Shown: positions 17,646 through 26,311, numbered from the stretch's first letter. The stretch is DNA of 64,000 bases from Allobosea sp. WAO (GCF_001509835.1 NZ_JXTJ01000007.1:310001-374000), one strand, 5' to 3'. Made by a program: numbers and translations. Notes: a model not told the origin generated them from the sequence alone.

Positions 17646-18818
17646 CTAGCTGCGGAAGTGCTTGGAGAGCTTCAGGGCCTGGCCCTGGTAGTTGGAGGTG
17701 CCGATCTCGCCATAGAGCGCGTCCGGCTCGGCCGCCATCTTCTCGAAGGCGAGGCGACCGACGACCTGCCCGTCCTCCAGGACGAAAGGCACCTCATGGC
17801 TGCGCACTTCGAGCACGCCGCGGCTGCCGGGCGCGCCATCGGCGCCGACGCCGAAGCCGGGATCGAAGAAGCCGGCATAATGCACCCGGAACTCGCCCAT
17901 GCTGGGGTCGATCGGCGCCATCTCGGCGGCGAAGCCCGCCGGAATGTGCAGGCGCTCCTTCGAGGCAAGGATGTAAAACTGGTGGGGATCGAGGATCAGG
18001 CGCTTGCGGCCCCTGGTGTAGAGCGGCGTCCAGAAATCCTCGACGGCGTACTGGCCGACGCGATCGACATCGATGACATCGGTGAAGCGCTGGGCCTGGT
18101 AGCCGATGATCTCGTCGTCGCCGGCGCCGGCGAGATGGATGCGGAAGACGAGGCCGTTGCGGATCGTCGCCGGCCCGTCGACCAGCGGCGTGCGTTCATG
18201 GACGAGGCGCAGGTCCCGGTCCGAGACACGAAAACCCGAAGCCTCCTCCTGGCTCCCGCCGCGGCGGCGGAAGCGGAGCTGGTTGAGCCGGCTGCCCTTG
18301 CGCACCTTGATCGAGAAGCTCGACGGCGAGATCTCGGCATAGAGCTTGCCGGAATAGCCGCCGGCGACACTGTCGAAGACCTCGCTGCGGTCGGCGATCA
18401 GCCGCGTGAAGACGTCAAGGCGGCCCGTCGAGCTCTTCGGATTGGCGAAGGCGGAGATCGTCGCCGGCAGGTCGACCAGCGACTCCATCAGCTCGACGAC
18501 ATAGACGCAGTTCTTCTCGAGAATGGCGCCGTGCTCGAGCGAGACCTCGTCCTGGGCGAGGTCCTCGAGGACCTGCTCTACGCTCTTGTTCAGCCCGGGC
18601 AGGAAGCTGGCGCGAACGCGATAGGCCTTGTCGCCGAGGCGCAAATCAAGGCTCGCCGGCTGGTACTGGCTCTCGTCGATCGTCCCCGAGCTTGACCGCA
18701 CCATGCCGCGGCTAACGAGGGTCCGGATGTCCTGGCGCGGCAGCACGCCGGACTTGCCGCTGAGCGAGGCGGAGGCCGGCTCCGCGAGCTCGGTCGGCAT
18801 GTCGGAGGATGTCACCAT
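17646..18818 (-). CDS. dcd: 2'-deoxycytidine 5'-triphosphate deaminase, long alphaproteobacterial form
   Basis: 390 residues, about twice the E. coli Dcd length. It looks like two dUTPase/Dcd jelly-roll modules in tandem: module one (about 25-195) carries SGVLPRQDIRTLVSRGMV and GGYSGKLYAEISPSSFSI, module two (about 200-390) carries GFFDPGFGVGADG and the ending EIGTSNYQGQALKLSKHF. The enzyme converts dCTP to dUTP (or dUMP) and feeds dTMP synthesis. I chose the ATG at 18818 because AGAGG lies ten bases upstream; another ATG is at 18800. It diverges from apaG. Confidence 0.88.
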   Translation of the reverse strand: MVTSSDMPTELAEPASASLSGKSGVLPRQDIRTLVSRGMVRSSSGTIDESQYQPASLDLRLGDKAYRVRASFLPGLNKSVEQVLEDLAQDEVSLEHGAILEKNCVYVVELMESLVDLPATISAFANPKSSTGRLDVFTRLIADRSEVFDSVAGGYSGKLYAEISPSSFSIKVRKGSRLNQLRFRRRGGSQEEASGFRVSDRDLRLVHERTPLVDGPATIRNGLVFRIHLAGAGDDEIIGYQAQRFTDVIDVDRVGQYAVEDFWTPLYTRGRKRLILDPHQFYILASKERLHIPAGFAAEMAPIDPSMGEFRVHYAGFFDPGFGVGADGAPGSRGVLEVRSHEVPFVLEDGQVVGRLAFEKMAAEPDALYGEIGTSNYQGQALKLSKHFRS

Positions 18819-19033
18819 TGGGCCAGAACCTCTAAACAGGCGGCGATCATACAGCAAGCCCAACGCCTTCGCGCCTGCGAGACCATTTTCGCCCCAGTTG
18901 TCCACGCCGGAAATGCGCTGGCGCAGGGTCCTGCCCAAGCTTCGCGCTTGAGCCCGAAGCCGGCTCCGGGGCATAACGGCTGAACGACATCCGGCGGGAG
19001 AAGACCGCGCCTGCGGGCACGGAGCCTCAGATC

Positions 19034-19426
19034 ATGTACCAGGCCGAAACCCATGGCGTGCGGGTCACCGTCTCGCCGAAATTCATGGAGGCCGAGTCGA
19101 CGCCGGAGCAGGGCCGGTATTTCTGGGCCTATACGATCGAGATCGTGAACCTCTCCGAGCGCACGATGCAGCTGATGACGCGGCACTGGGTGATCACCGA
19201 TGGCCGCGGCGAGGTCCACGAAGTCCGTGGCGAGGGCGTCGTCGGCAAGCAGCCGGTACTGCAGCCCGGCGAGAGCTTCAGCTATACCTCCGGCTGCCCG
19301 CTGATGACGCCGGACGGCAGCATGAGCGGCTCCTACGCCATGCTCGGCGAAGACGGCGCGGCCTTCGAGGTCGAAGTGCCGCTGTTTCCACTCGATTCAC
19401 CTTACGTGAAGAAGGTCCTGCATTGA
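19034..19426 (+). CDS. apaG: ApaG domain protein
   Basis: 130 residues, typical of ApaG (about 125-130). The single FN3-like beta-sandwich is recognisable from YFWAYTIEIVNLSERTMQLM, RHWVITDGRGEVHEVRGEGV and GSMSGSYAMLGEDGAAFEV. In E. coli apaG sits near apaH and ksgA and is linked to cobalt/magnesium resistance; the fold also occurs in some F-box proteins. Here it overlaps argE by four bases (TTGA), an arrangement that couples the two without an evident biochemical link. Confidence 0.93.
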   Translation: MYQAETHGVRVTVSPKFMEAESTPEQGRYFWAYTIEIVNLSERTMQLMTRHWVITDGRGEVHEVRGEGVVGKQPVLQPGESFSYTSGCPLMTPDGSMSGSYAMLGEDGAAFEVEVPLFPLDSPYVKKVLH

Positions 19427-20601
19427 ACGTCTCCCCCGCTCCCGTCGGGCAGCGCTATGCGCCGCTCGACATGCTCGCCCGGCTCGTCGCCTTCGACACG
19501 GTCAGCCACAAATCCAACCTGCCGCTGATCGACTTCGTCGAGGATTATCTTTCCGGCTGGGGCGTCGCCTCGACCCGTTTCCCCAATGCCACCGGCGACA
19601 AGGCCGCGCTGTTCGCGACGATCGGCCCGCAGGATCGCGGCGGGGTGCTGCTCTCCGGCCATACCGATGTGGTGCCGGTCGAGGGACAGGCCTGGTCGCG
19701 CGACCCGTTCACGCTGCATGTCGAGAACGGCCGGGCCTATGGCCGCGGCGCCGTCGACATGAAGGGCTTCGTCGCGCTAGCGCTTGCGCTCGTGCCGGAT
19801 TTCCTGGCGGCCGGGCTCAAGACGCCGATTCACCTATTCTTCTCCTATGACGAGGAGGTCACCTGCCTCGGCGTCGTCGACGGCATCGCCGAGATGGGCA
19901 GGAGCCTGCCGCGGCCGCGTGCGGTCTTCGTCGGCGAGCCGACATCGCTCGACATCGCCGATGCGCATAAGGGCATCCGCACCTTCTTCACCGGGATCAC
20001 CGGCTTCGCCGCGCATTCCTCGAAGCCGCATCTCGGCGCCAGCGCCGTGCATGCCGGTACGAGGCTGGCAGCCGAGCTCGTCCGCCTCGCCGATGAGCGC
20101 GAGACGCAGATCGACGAGAGCGGGCGGTTCGACCCGCCCTATGACACGATCCATGTCGGCAAGTTCCAGGGCGGCATCGCCCGCAACATCCTGGCCGATC
20201 GCTGCGATCTGTCCTGGGAGGTCCGCACCCTGCCCGGCTCCGATCCCGAGGCGGTGCCGACCCGCTTCGCCGCCCTGTCGCAGGAAGTGCTCGCCCGGAT
20301 GCAGAAGACGGCGCCGAGCGCCGCGATCGAGACCGTGATGAGCTCGGACGTTCCCGGCCTCGCCCCCGATCCCGGCTCGGAGGCCGAGACGCTGGCGATG
20401 CGGCTGGCCGGTCGCAACAGTACCATCGCCGTGGCCTATGCCACTGAGGCAGGCCATTTCCAGCGCGCCGGCCTGCCGACCGTGGTCTGCGGGCCCGGCT
20501 CGATCGATCAGGCGCATCAGCCGGACGAGTACATCACGCTGGAACAGTTTTCCGCCGGCGAGGCCTTCATGCGGCGGCTGATGGAACAGTGCCTGGCGTA
20601 A
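19423..20601 (+). CDS. argE: Acetylornithine deacetylase (M20 family)
   Basis: 392 residues, normal length. Metal and catalytic residues of the M20 fold are present: His80 and Asp82 in LLSGHTDVVPV, Asp112 in GRGAVDMKG, Glu144-Glu145 in SYDEEVTCLG, and the late EAGHFQRAG block. It removes the acetyl group from N-acetylornithine in arginine synthesis. The start is TTG at 19423, overlapping apaG and preceded by AAGAAGG; the first ATG is 16 codons later at 19471. argD and argF lie just downstream on the other strand, giving a local arginine cluster. Confidence 0.9.
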   Translation: MNVSPAPVGQRYAPLDMLARLVAFDTVSHKSNLPLIDFVEDYLSGWGVASTRFPNATGDKAALFATIGPQDRGGVLLSGHTDVVPVEGQAWSRDPFTLHVENGRAYGRGAVDMKGFVALALALVPDFLAAGLKTPIHLFFSYDEEVTCLGVVDGIAEMGRSLPRPRAVFVGEPTSLDIADAHKGIRTFFTGITGFAAHSSKPHLGASAVHAGTRLAAELVRLADERETQIDESGRFDPPYDTIHVGKFQGGIARNILADRCDLSWEVRTLPGSDPEAVPTRFAALSQEVLARMQKTAPSAAIETVMSSDVPGLAPDPGSEAETLAMRLAGRNSTIAVAYATEAGHFQRAGLPTVVCGPGSIDQAHQPDEYITLEQFSAGEAFMRRLMEQCLA

Positions 20602-20609
20602 GTAATACC

Positions 20610-20700
20610 GTCATGGTCGGGCTTGTCCCGACCATCCACGTCTTTGCTGTCTGAGGCCGGAGTTCAAGACGTGGATGCTCGCCACAAGGGCGAGCATGAC
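20610..20700. repeat. Cloverleaf-like palindromic intergenic element between argE and hslO
   Basis: Outer arms GTCATG/CATGAC (20610-20615, 20695-20700), a central 12-bp pair CATCCACGTCTT/AAGACGTGGATG (20633-20644, 20666-20677) and two side hairpins, GGTCGGG-CTTGT-CCCGACC (20615-20633) and GCTCGCC-ACAAG-GGCGAGC (20677-20695). The whole 91 bp can fold as a multi-branched structure on either strand. It fills the gap between two convergent genes. Confidence 0.8.
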
Positions 20701-20709
20701 GCGCCCGGT

Positions 20710-21714
20710 TCACCCTCCCGCCGAAATCTCCGCCTCGACCTCGGCCGGGTCGAAACCGTAGCGCCGTGAGCAGAACTCGCAGGTGACGGCCAGCGAGCCG
20801 TCATCGGCGATCATCGCCTTGCGATCCTCGGGCGGGAAGCCTCTGAGCATGCCGAGCACGCGCTCGCGCGAGCAGCGGCAGGCATCGTGTACCGGAACCG
20901 GCTCGAAGACATGGGCGCCGCGCTCGTGGAAGAGCCGGTAGAGCAGACGCTCGCTCTCCAGCGTCGGATCGAGCAATTCATGATCCTCGATCGTGCCGAC
21001 CAGCGAGCGGGTCTCGGCCCAGGCGTCGTCGGCGATGCCGTCATTGTCCTCGCTCGCCAGGATCTCATGCCCTTCCGGCGCATCACCGGGGTGCAGGTCG
21101 GCGGCACGCATCCGGTCCGGCGAGTTCGGCATGAACTGCACGATCAGCCCGCCGGCGCGCCAGGCGAGACCGCCACCGGTCAAGACCGTGCCGACGCCGA
21201 GGCGGATCCGGCTCGGGATCTGCTCGGACTGGCGGAAATACTGGTGGCCGGCCTCTTCAAGGCTCTGGCCGTCGAGGGCGACCACGCCCTGATAGCGCGT
21301 CGCCTCCGAGCCCTGGTCGACGGTCATGGCGAGATGGCCGCGGCCGAGCAGCTCGCCGGTCGAGAGCGCATCGGCGTCGATCGCCTGCGCCAGGCGGTCG
21401 GCATCGTAATGCGCCATGGCGCGGTAGCTGTCGGGTGCATTGAAGTCGACGACCAGCATCGAGATCGGCCCGTCGCTCTTGGTCTGGAGCTGGAAACGGC
21501 CTTCGGACTTGAGCGTCGTGCCGAGCATCACGGTCAGCGCCGCCGCCTCGCCGAGGACGCGGGCGACGGGCTCGGGATAGTGATGGCGCTCGAGGATCTG
21601 GTCGAGCGAGGCACCGAGCCTGACGACGCGGCCGCGAATGTCGAGCGCCGGCACCGCGAAGGGCAGGACCCTGTCGTCGGGCGCCGGGGCGCCGATCGGA
21701 TCGTTCTCCGCCAT
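20710..21714 (-). CDS. hslO: Redox-regulated chaperone Hsp33
   Basis: 334 residues, slightly longer than E. coli Hsp33 (about 290). The C-terminal zinc redox switch is intact: Cys279 and Cys281 in HDACRCSRERV, Cys312 and Cys315 in VTCEFCSRRYG. Under oxidation the zinc is released and the protein holds unfolding clients in the cytoplasm. The ATG at 21714 shares one base with the argF stop (TGATG), so the longer frame from 21738 is unlikely. argD-argF-hslO is a common alphaproteobacterial operon. Confidence 0.93.
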   Translation of the reverse strand: MAENDPIGAPAPDDRVLPFAVPALDIRGRVVRLGASLDQILERHHYPEPVARVLGEAAALTVMLGTTLKSEGRFQLQTKSDGPISMLVVDFNAPDSYRAMAHYDADRLAQAIDADALSTGELLGRGHLAMTVDQGSEATRYQGVVALDGQSLEEAGHQYFRQSEQIPSRIRLGVGTVLTGGGLAWRAGGLIVQFMPNSPDRMRAADLHPGDAPEGHEILASEDNDGIADDAWAETRSLVGTIEDHELLDPTLESERLLYRLFHERGAHVFEPVPVHDACRCSRERVLGMLRGFPPEDRKAMIADDGSLAVTCEFCSRRYGFDPAEVEAEISAGG

Positions 21715-22649
21715 CAGGCCGCCACCGCGCCGAAGCACCAGGCCAGGATGCCCTTCTGCGCATGCAGCCGGTTCTCGGCCTCGTCGAACACCGCCGATTG
21801 CGGCCCGTCCATCACCGCGTCGGTGACTTCCTCACCACGCGATGCCGGCAGGCAGTGCATGAAGATCGCGTCCTTCTCGGCGCGGCCGAGCAGGCGCTCG
21901 TCGACCTGGAAGGGACGCAGCAGGTTGTGGCGCGTGCCTTCCTCGTCGCCCATCGAGACCCAGCAATCGGTGATGACGCAATCGGCGCCCTCGACGGCGG
22001 CCTCCGGCCGCGTCGTCAGGGAGAGTTTCGCGCCCTGCTTGCGGGCCCAGTCGATCAGCGCCGGCGGCGGCGCCAGCTCTTCCGGGGTCGCGATGGCGAG
22101 CTCGAAATCGAGCCGGCCGGCGGCATGCACCCAGGAGGTCAGGACATTGTTGGTATCGCCGGTCCAGGCGATGCGCTTGCCCTTGATCGGCCCCTTGCGC
22201 TCCTCGAAGGTCATGACATCGGCCATGACCTGGCAGGGATGCTGGCGCTTGGTCAGGCCGTTGATCACCGGAACCGTGGCGTATTTCGCCATCTCGACCA
22301 CGGAATCATGGTCGAGCATGCGGATCATGATCGCATCGACATAGCGCGACAGCACCCGCGCCGTATCGGCGATGGTCTCGCGCTCGCCGAGCTCGATCTC
22401 CTGGCCGGTCACCATCATCGGCGAGCCGCCGAGTTCGCGGATGCCGACATCGAAGGAGACGCGGGTACGCAGCGAGGGCTGCTCGAAGATCATCGCGATG
22501 ACCTTGCCTTCGAGCAGGCGGTCGCCGGCCGCGGCGGGGGTACGCCGGCGGGTCTTGATCTCCTCGCCGGCCTTGAGAATGGCCCGGAGTTCCCCGGCAG
22601 AAAAATCCGAGAGATCGAGAAAGTGACGCACTGGGGTCCCCATGCTCAT
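21714..22649 (-). CDS. argF: Ornithine carbamoyltransferase
   Basis: 311 residues, the usual size. It makes citrulline from ornithine and carbamoyl phosphate. The ornithine-site motif HCLPA is present ([20 protein letters not shown]), as is the C-terminal [11 protein letters not shown] block. The carbamoyl-phosphate loop reads SLRTR ([15 protein letters not shown]) instead of the usual STRTR. The ATG at 22649 overlaps the argD stop by four bases (ATGA), and its own stop overlaps hslO, so the three genes are tightly coupled. Confidence 0.92.
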   Translation of the reverse strand: MSMGTPVRHFLDLSDFSAGELRAILKAGEEIKTRRRTPAAAGDRLLEGKVIAMIFEQPSLRTRVSFDVGIRELGGSPMMVTGQEIELGERETIADTARVLSRYVDAIMIRMLDHDSVVEMAKYATVPVINGLTKRQHPCQVMADVMTFEERKGPIKGKRIAWTGDTNNVLTSWVHAAGRLDFELAIATPEELAPPPALIDWARKQGAKLSLTTRPEAAVEGADCVITDCWVSMGDEEGTRHNLLRPFQVDERLLGRAEKDAIFMHCLPASRGEEVTDAVMDGPQSAVFDEAENRLHAQKGILAWCFGAVAA

Positions 22650-23866
22650 TCCGCCGCCGGCCGGGCGAGCGTCGCCTCGACGGCGCTGGCCGCCGCGTCG
22701 AGCCGCGCGAGCGCCTCGCCAACCTCTGCATCGCCGATGATCAGCGGCGGCAGCAGGCGCACGACATTGTCGCCGGCCGCGACGACGAGCAGGCCGGCGG
22801 CGCGCGCCTCGGCGACGAAATCGGTGTTCGGGGTGCGCAGCTTCAGGCCGAGCATCAGGCCCTGGCCGCGAATCTCCTCGATCACGTCGGGATGCTTGTC
22901 CTTGAGCTCGGCTAGCGACTGCTTCAGCCGCAAGCTGATCTGCGCGACGCGCTCGATGAAACCGGGCTCGAGGATGACGTCGAGCACGGCATTGCCGACC
23001 GCCATCGCCAGCGGGTTGCCGCCGAAGGTTGTGCCGTGCGTACCGAGCACCATGCCGGAAGCGGCCGCCTCGGTGGCGAGGCAGGCGCCCATCGGGAAGC
23101 CGCCGCCAATGCCCTTGGCGATCGCCATGATATCGGGCGCGACGCCGTTATGCTCATAGGCGAAGAACTTGCCGGTGCGGCCGACGCCGGTCTGGATCTC
23201 GTCGAAGATCAGGAGCAGGCCGTGCTCATCGCAGAGCTCGCGCAGCAGCTTGAGGAAGCGCATCGGCACCGAGCGCAGGCCGCCCTCGCCCTGGATCGGC
23301 TCGATCATCAGCGCGGCCGTCTCGGGCGTGATCGCCGCCCGCAGCGCCTTCTCGTCATCGAAGGGCACCTGGTCGAAGCCATCGACCTTGGGGCCGAAGC
23401 CGTCGATGTACTTCTGCTGGCCGCCGGCGGCGATGGTCGCCAGCGTGCGGCCATGGAAGGCGCCCTCGAAGGTGATGATGCGGTAGCGCTCGGGATGGCC
23501 CTGCGCCGCATGATATTTGCGCGCCATCTTGATCGCGCACTCGTTCGCCTCGGCGCCCGAATTGGTGAAGAAGACGCGTTCGGCGAAGGTCGCCTCGCAG
23601 AGCCGGCGGGCGAGCTTCTCGCCATCGGGCATCGTGTAGAGGTTGGAGGTGTGCCAGATGCGCTGGGCCTGCTCGGTCAGCGCCTTGACCAGATGCGGAT
23701 GGGCGTGGCCGAGCGCGTTGACGGCGATGCCGGCGCCGAAATCGAGATAGCGCTGGCCATCGGCAGTGATCGCCCAGGCGCCTTCGCCGCGCTCGAAAGC
23801 GACGGGCGCGCGCGCATAGGTCGGCAGCAGAACGGAGGAATTGGCGGAAACGGAAGCGGAGCTCAT
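22646..23866 (-). CDS. argD: Acetylornithine aminotransferase
   Basis: 406 residues, class III PLP aminotransferase. Visible are the phosphate-binding block [15 protein letters not shown], Asp222 in [15 protein letters not shown], the PLP lysine Lys251 in [16 protein letters not shown], and [10 protein letters not shown]. It makes N-acetylornithine from the semialdehyde. I chose ATG 23866 ([11 protein letters not shown]), which has GAGGA upstream; the extension to 23947 is Pro/Arg-rich and unlike the family. It leads the argD-argF-hslO operon. An Arg-rich open frame ends in an ATGA overlap with this start (see findings). Confidence 0.93.
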   Translation of the reverse strand: MSSASVSANSSVLLPTYARAPVAFERGEGAWAITADGQRYLDFGAGIAVNALGHAHPHLVKALTEQAQRIWHTSNLYTMPDGEKLARRLCEATFAERVFFTNSGAEANECAIKMARKYHAAQGHPERYRIITFEGAFHGRTLATIAAGGQQKYIDGFGPKVDGFDQVPFDDEKALRAAITPETAALMIEPIQGEGGLRSVPMRFLKLLRELCDEHGLLLIFDEIQTGVGRTGKFFAYEHNGVAPDIMAIAKGIGGGFPMGACLATEAAASGMVLGTHGTTFGGNPLAMAVGNAVLDVILEPGFIERVAQISLRLKQSLAELKDKHPDVIEEIRGQGLMLGLKLRTPNTDFVAEARAAGLLVVAAGDNVVRLLPPLIIGDAEVGEALARLDAAASAVEATLARPAAE

Positions 23867-24148
23867 GGAGCGAGGTCCTCGCGACGGAACGTAACGGAAA
23901 GCGCAGGGCGCCGGGGTGTGAAGCGGTAGTTCGGGGCGCGGCGGCAATCTGCCAGCACGATGCGACCCCGCGGCGACGTTATCGTCGCAGGCCTTTCCCG
24001 TTTTCTCGTCGCGCCGTCAGCCGCATCGCTCGAAAGTCCGGATCGCTCAAAACATAAGCGCCGCCCCAAGGGCGGCCGCATTGAGAAGACTATGCAAAAG
24101 CGGTCCGGCACTGTCAATTCCGGCCCGGCCCCGCAGCGTTGCCAAATA

Positions 24149-24342
24149 GACTCACCCGGCTGCGGGATCGAAGGTTTGTCTGGGGAAAAGCCGATTTCCG
24201 ATTCGGCGACTCTTGTGGGCGAGTCAAGCCATCTTGTATGGTCCCCTTTGTCAGATACGACATCTCGTGCGGCGTCTCCAGTATCGTCAGTTCCGAGCGT
24301 AGCGGTTTCCGTTCTCCGACGGACGCTGCCGATATCGGATTC
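24149..24342. promoter_or_regulatory. Cluster of five GANTC (CcrM methylation) sites upstream of gcrA
   Basis: GACTC 24149-24153, GATTC 24200-24204, GACTC 24208-24212, GAGTC 24221-24225 and GATTC 24338-24342. By base composition well under one would be expected in this 194-bp stretch. In Caulobacter the methylation state of GANTC sites couples cell-cycle promoters to replication, acting through GcrA. The rest of the 23867-24406 gap between argD and gcrA contains a 7-bp hairpin (24060-24076) and no convincing gene. Confidence 0.7.
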
Positions 24343-24406
24343 CGCCATGATCTTTCCCTATGCCTCGCCCGCTATCGGCAAGGCATGACGAAGACAGGTG
24401 AAATCG

Positions 24407-24958
24407 ATGAGCGAAGCTGGAGCCTGGACCGACGAACGCGTCGAACTGCTCAAGAAGCTCTGGAATGACGGACTGAGCGCCAGCCAGATCGCCGGCGAGC
24501 TCGGCAACGTCACCCGCAATGCTGTCATCGGCAAGGTCCACCGTCTCGGCCTTTCGGGCCGCGCCAAGAATCCTGGCTCGGCCGCGCCGCGCCCGCGCAA
24601 GCCCACGACCCGTCCGCCGGCCCATCCGATGGCGAGCCCGGCTGCGGGCGGCGGCGGCATGACCCGCGGCAACACCGCGCTCGCCCCGCAATTCGTCCCG
24701 GAGATCGAGGCGGAGCCGGAAGCAGAGCACGTCCCGGCAGCCCCGGCCGAAGAGGTTGTGATCCCGTTCTCCGAGCGCGTCACCATCATGGACCTGCGCG
24801 AATACATGTGCCGCTGGCCGATGGGCGACCCGACCTCGCCGGAATTCCGCTTCTGCGGCGGCCGCTCGCTGACCGGCATGCCCTATTGCGGCTATCACGC
24901 CCGCATCGCCTACCAGCCGGCCACCGACCGCCGGCGCGACCGCAAGGTGCGCGCCTGA
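24407..24958 (+). CDS. gcrA: Cell-cycle regulator GcrA
   Basis: 183 residues. The N-terminal helix-turn-helix (AWTDERVELLKKLWNDGLSA then SQIAGELGNVTRNAVIGKVH) and the Cys-rich C-terminus (EYMCRWPMGDP, FRFCGGRSL, PYCGYHARIAYQP) are diagnostic. A Pro/Ala/Glu-rich linker joins them. GcrA binds sigma-70 holoenzyme and activates promoters with CcrM-methylated GANTC sites. ATG 24407 has AGGTG upstream; the in-frame GTG at 24398 overlaps that site and is less likely. Five GANTC sites upstream suggest the gene is tuned by methylation itself. Confidence 0.95.
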   Translation: MSEAGAWTDERVELLKKLWNDGLSASQIAGELGNVTRNAVIGKVHRLGLSGRAKNPGSAAPRPRKPTTRPPAHPMASPAAGGGGMTRGNTALAPQFVPEIEAEPEAEHVPAAPAEEVVIPFSERVTIMDLREYMCRWPMGDPTSPEFRFCGGRSLTGMPYCGYHARIAYQPATDRRRDRKVRA

Positions 24959-24987
24959 TCCGGCGAGCCCCAGCGCAGACGATTGGG

Positions 24988-25010
24988 AGCCGGCCCTCGG
25001 GCCGGCTTTT
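24988..25010 (+). terminator. Rho-independent terminator after gcrA
   Basis: AGCCGGCCC (24988-24996) pairs perfectly with GGGCCGGCT (24999-25007), and the stem runs straight into TTTT (25007-25010). It lies 30 bp after the gcrA stop and separates it from the next small gene. Confidence 0.85.
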
Positions 25011-25030
25011 CCATTGGTGGAGAGACGCTG

Positions 25031-25156
25031 ATGCGCGCCACTGAATGCCCCGCGCCCGTCGAGTATGTCAGCGCCGAAAAGCTCTCGCCGCTCGCCTCGG
25101 AGGCCTACCGCTCGGTCCTTACCCGCCTCGCGGCCAATTTCGCGGAAGCGCCATGA
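25031..25156 (+). CDS. Small protein of 41 residues, translationally coupled to the YnfA-type gene
   Basis: ATG at 25031 with a good Shine-Dalgarno (GGAGAG, 25019-25024) opens 41 codons: [20 protein letters not shown] followed by [20 protein letters not shown] and a final Pro. The stop TGA overlaps the next gene's ATG by four bases (ATGA at 25153-25156). Sequence is soluble, amphipathic in its second half (a likely helix [17 protein letters not shown]), with one Cys. I do not recognise it. It may be a genuine small partner of the membrane protein or mainly a translation-coupling device; the ribosome site and exact overlap argue against chance. Confidence 0.6.
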   Translation: MRATECPAPVEYVSAEKLSPLASEAYRSVLTRLAANFAEAP

Positions 25157-25473
25157 CCAGCTTTGCGATCTATCTTGGCGCGGCGTTGGCAGAGATCGCG
25201 GGCTGCTTTACGTTCTGGGCCTGGCTCAAGCTCGGCAAGTCGGTCTGGTGGCTGCTGCCGGGGCTGGTGGCGCTGGCGCTCTTCGCCTGGCTGCTGACGC
25301 TGATCGACAGCGCCGCCGCCGGGCGTGCCTTCGCCGCTTATGGCGGAATCTACATCGTCGCGTCGCTGGCCTGGATGTGGCTGGTCGAGAAAGTGCCGCC
25401 GGACCGCTTCGATCTCGCGGGCGCGGCCCTCTGCCTCGCCGGCGCGGCGGTGATCGTCGCCGCGCCGCGTTGA
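25153..25473 (+). CDS. YnfA/UPF0060 family small membrane protein
   Basis: 106 residues with four predicted membrane helices, as in the family. The conserved opening [20 protein letters not shown], the middle block [20 protein letters not shown] and the ending [18 protein letters not shown] are typical. YnfA proteins resemble small multidrug-resistance transporters, and some have been reported to export quaternary compounds; the native role is uncertain. ATG 25153 overlaps the 41-codon gene's stop; the longer frame from 25045 is a shadow of that gene. Confidence 0.9.
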   Translation: MTSFAIYLGAALAEIAGCFTFWAWLKLGKSVWWLLPGLVALALFAWLLTLIDSAAAGRAFAAYGGIYIVASLAWMWLVEKVPPDRFDLAGAALCLAGAAVIVAAPR

Positions 25474-25488
25474 GCGTCGAACCTTCAG

Positions 25489-25600
25489 CCCTCATCCTGA
25501 GGAGCGATCACAAATCGCGTCTCGAAGGATGTTCTAGCTGGTTCTGGAGCCTCCTGGACCATCCTTCGAAACGCCGCTTCGCGGCTCCTCAGGATGAGGG
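25489..25600. repeat. Long palindromic intergenic element between ynfA-type gene and phoB
   Basis: Outer arms CCCTCATCCTGAGGAGC (25489-25505) and GCTCCTCAGGATGAGGG (25584-25600) are perfect over 17 bp; inner arms TCGAAGGATG (25522-25531) and CATCCTTCGA (25560-25569) are perfect over 10 bp. This resembles a repeat family scattered through Bradyrhizobium/Bosea-type genomes. It sits between convergent genes, within 16 bp of each stop. Confidence 0.85.
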
Positions 25601-25612
25601 CAGACTCAGCGC

Positions 25613-26311
25613 TCAGCCCCGGGCGAACGTCTCGTCGAAGGCGTAGCCGGCGCCGCGCACGGTGCGCAGCGGGTCCTTGGCGTCGTCTGGGGTGATCGCC
25701 TTGCGCAGGCGCCCGACATGCACGTCGACAGTGCGCTCATCGATATAGACGTCGCGACCCCAGACGGCGTCGAGCAGCTGGGCCCGCGAATAGACCCGGC
25801 CGGGGGCCTGCATCAGGAATTCGAGCAGGCGGAACTCGGTCGGACCGAGATGCAGCTCGGCACCGGCGCGGCGAACCCGCCGCGTCGTGCGGTCGAGTTC
25901 GAGATCGCCGGCGGTCAGCATGCCGACGACATGGCCGGGCTTGACCCGGCGTAGCAACGCCTGGATGCGGGCGATCAGCTCCGGCAACGAGAACGGCTTG
26001 ACGACATAGTCGTCGGCGCCGGTGGCGAGGCCGCGCACGCGCTCGGTCTCCTCGCCGCGCGCCGTCAGCATGATGATCGGCACGCGTTCGGTATCACGAC
26101 GGGCCCGCAGGCGCCGGCAGAGCTCGATGCCGGAAAGACCGGGCAGCATCCAGTCGAGCAGGACGAGATCGGGGGTGTGATCGCGCAGGTGCAGCTCGGC
26201 ATCGTCGCCACGCGCGACACTGTCGACCTCGAAGCCCTCGGCTTCGAGATTGTAGCGGAGCAGCAGGGTCAGCGGCTCCTCGTCCTCGACGATCAGGATG
26301 CGTGCAGGCAT
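25613..26311 (-). CDS. phoB: Phosphate regulon response regulator PhoB
   Basis: 232 residues, the family's length. Receiver domain 4-120 with phosphoacceptor Asp53 (LVLLDWMLPG) and the Lys in VVKPFS; OmpR-type winged helix 135-228 (LHLGPTEFRLLEFLMQAPGR, RTVDVHVGRLRKA). Phosphorylated by PhoR, it binds Pho boxes such as the one before pstS. It ends the phoR-pstSCAB-phoU-phoB gene group, 29 bp after phoU. Confidence 0.95.
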   Translation of the reverse strand: MPARILIVEDEEPLTLLLRYNLEAEGFEVDSVARGDDAELHLRDHTPDLVLLDWMLPGLSGIELCRRLRARRDTERVPIIMLTARGEETERVRGLATGADDYVVKPFSLPELIARIQALLRRVKPGHVVGMLTAGDLELDRTTRRVRRAGAELHLGPTEFRLLEFLMQAPGRVYSRAQLLDAVWGRDVYIDERTVDVHVGRLRKAITPDDAKDPLRTVRGAGYAFDETFARG

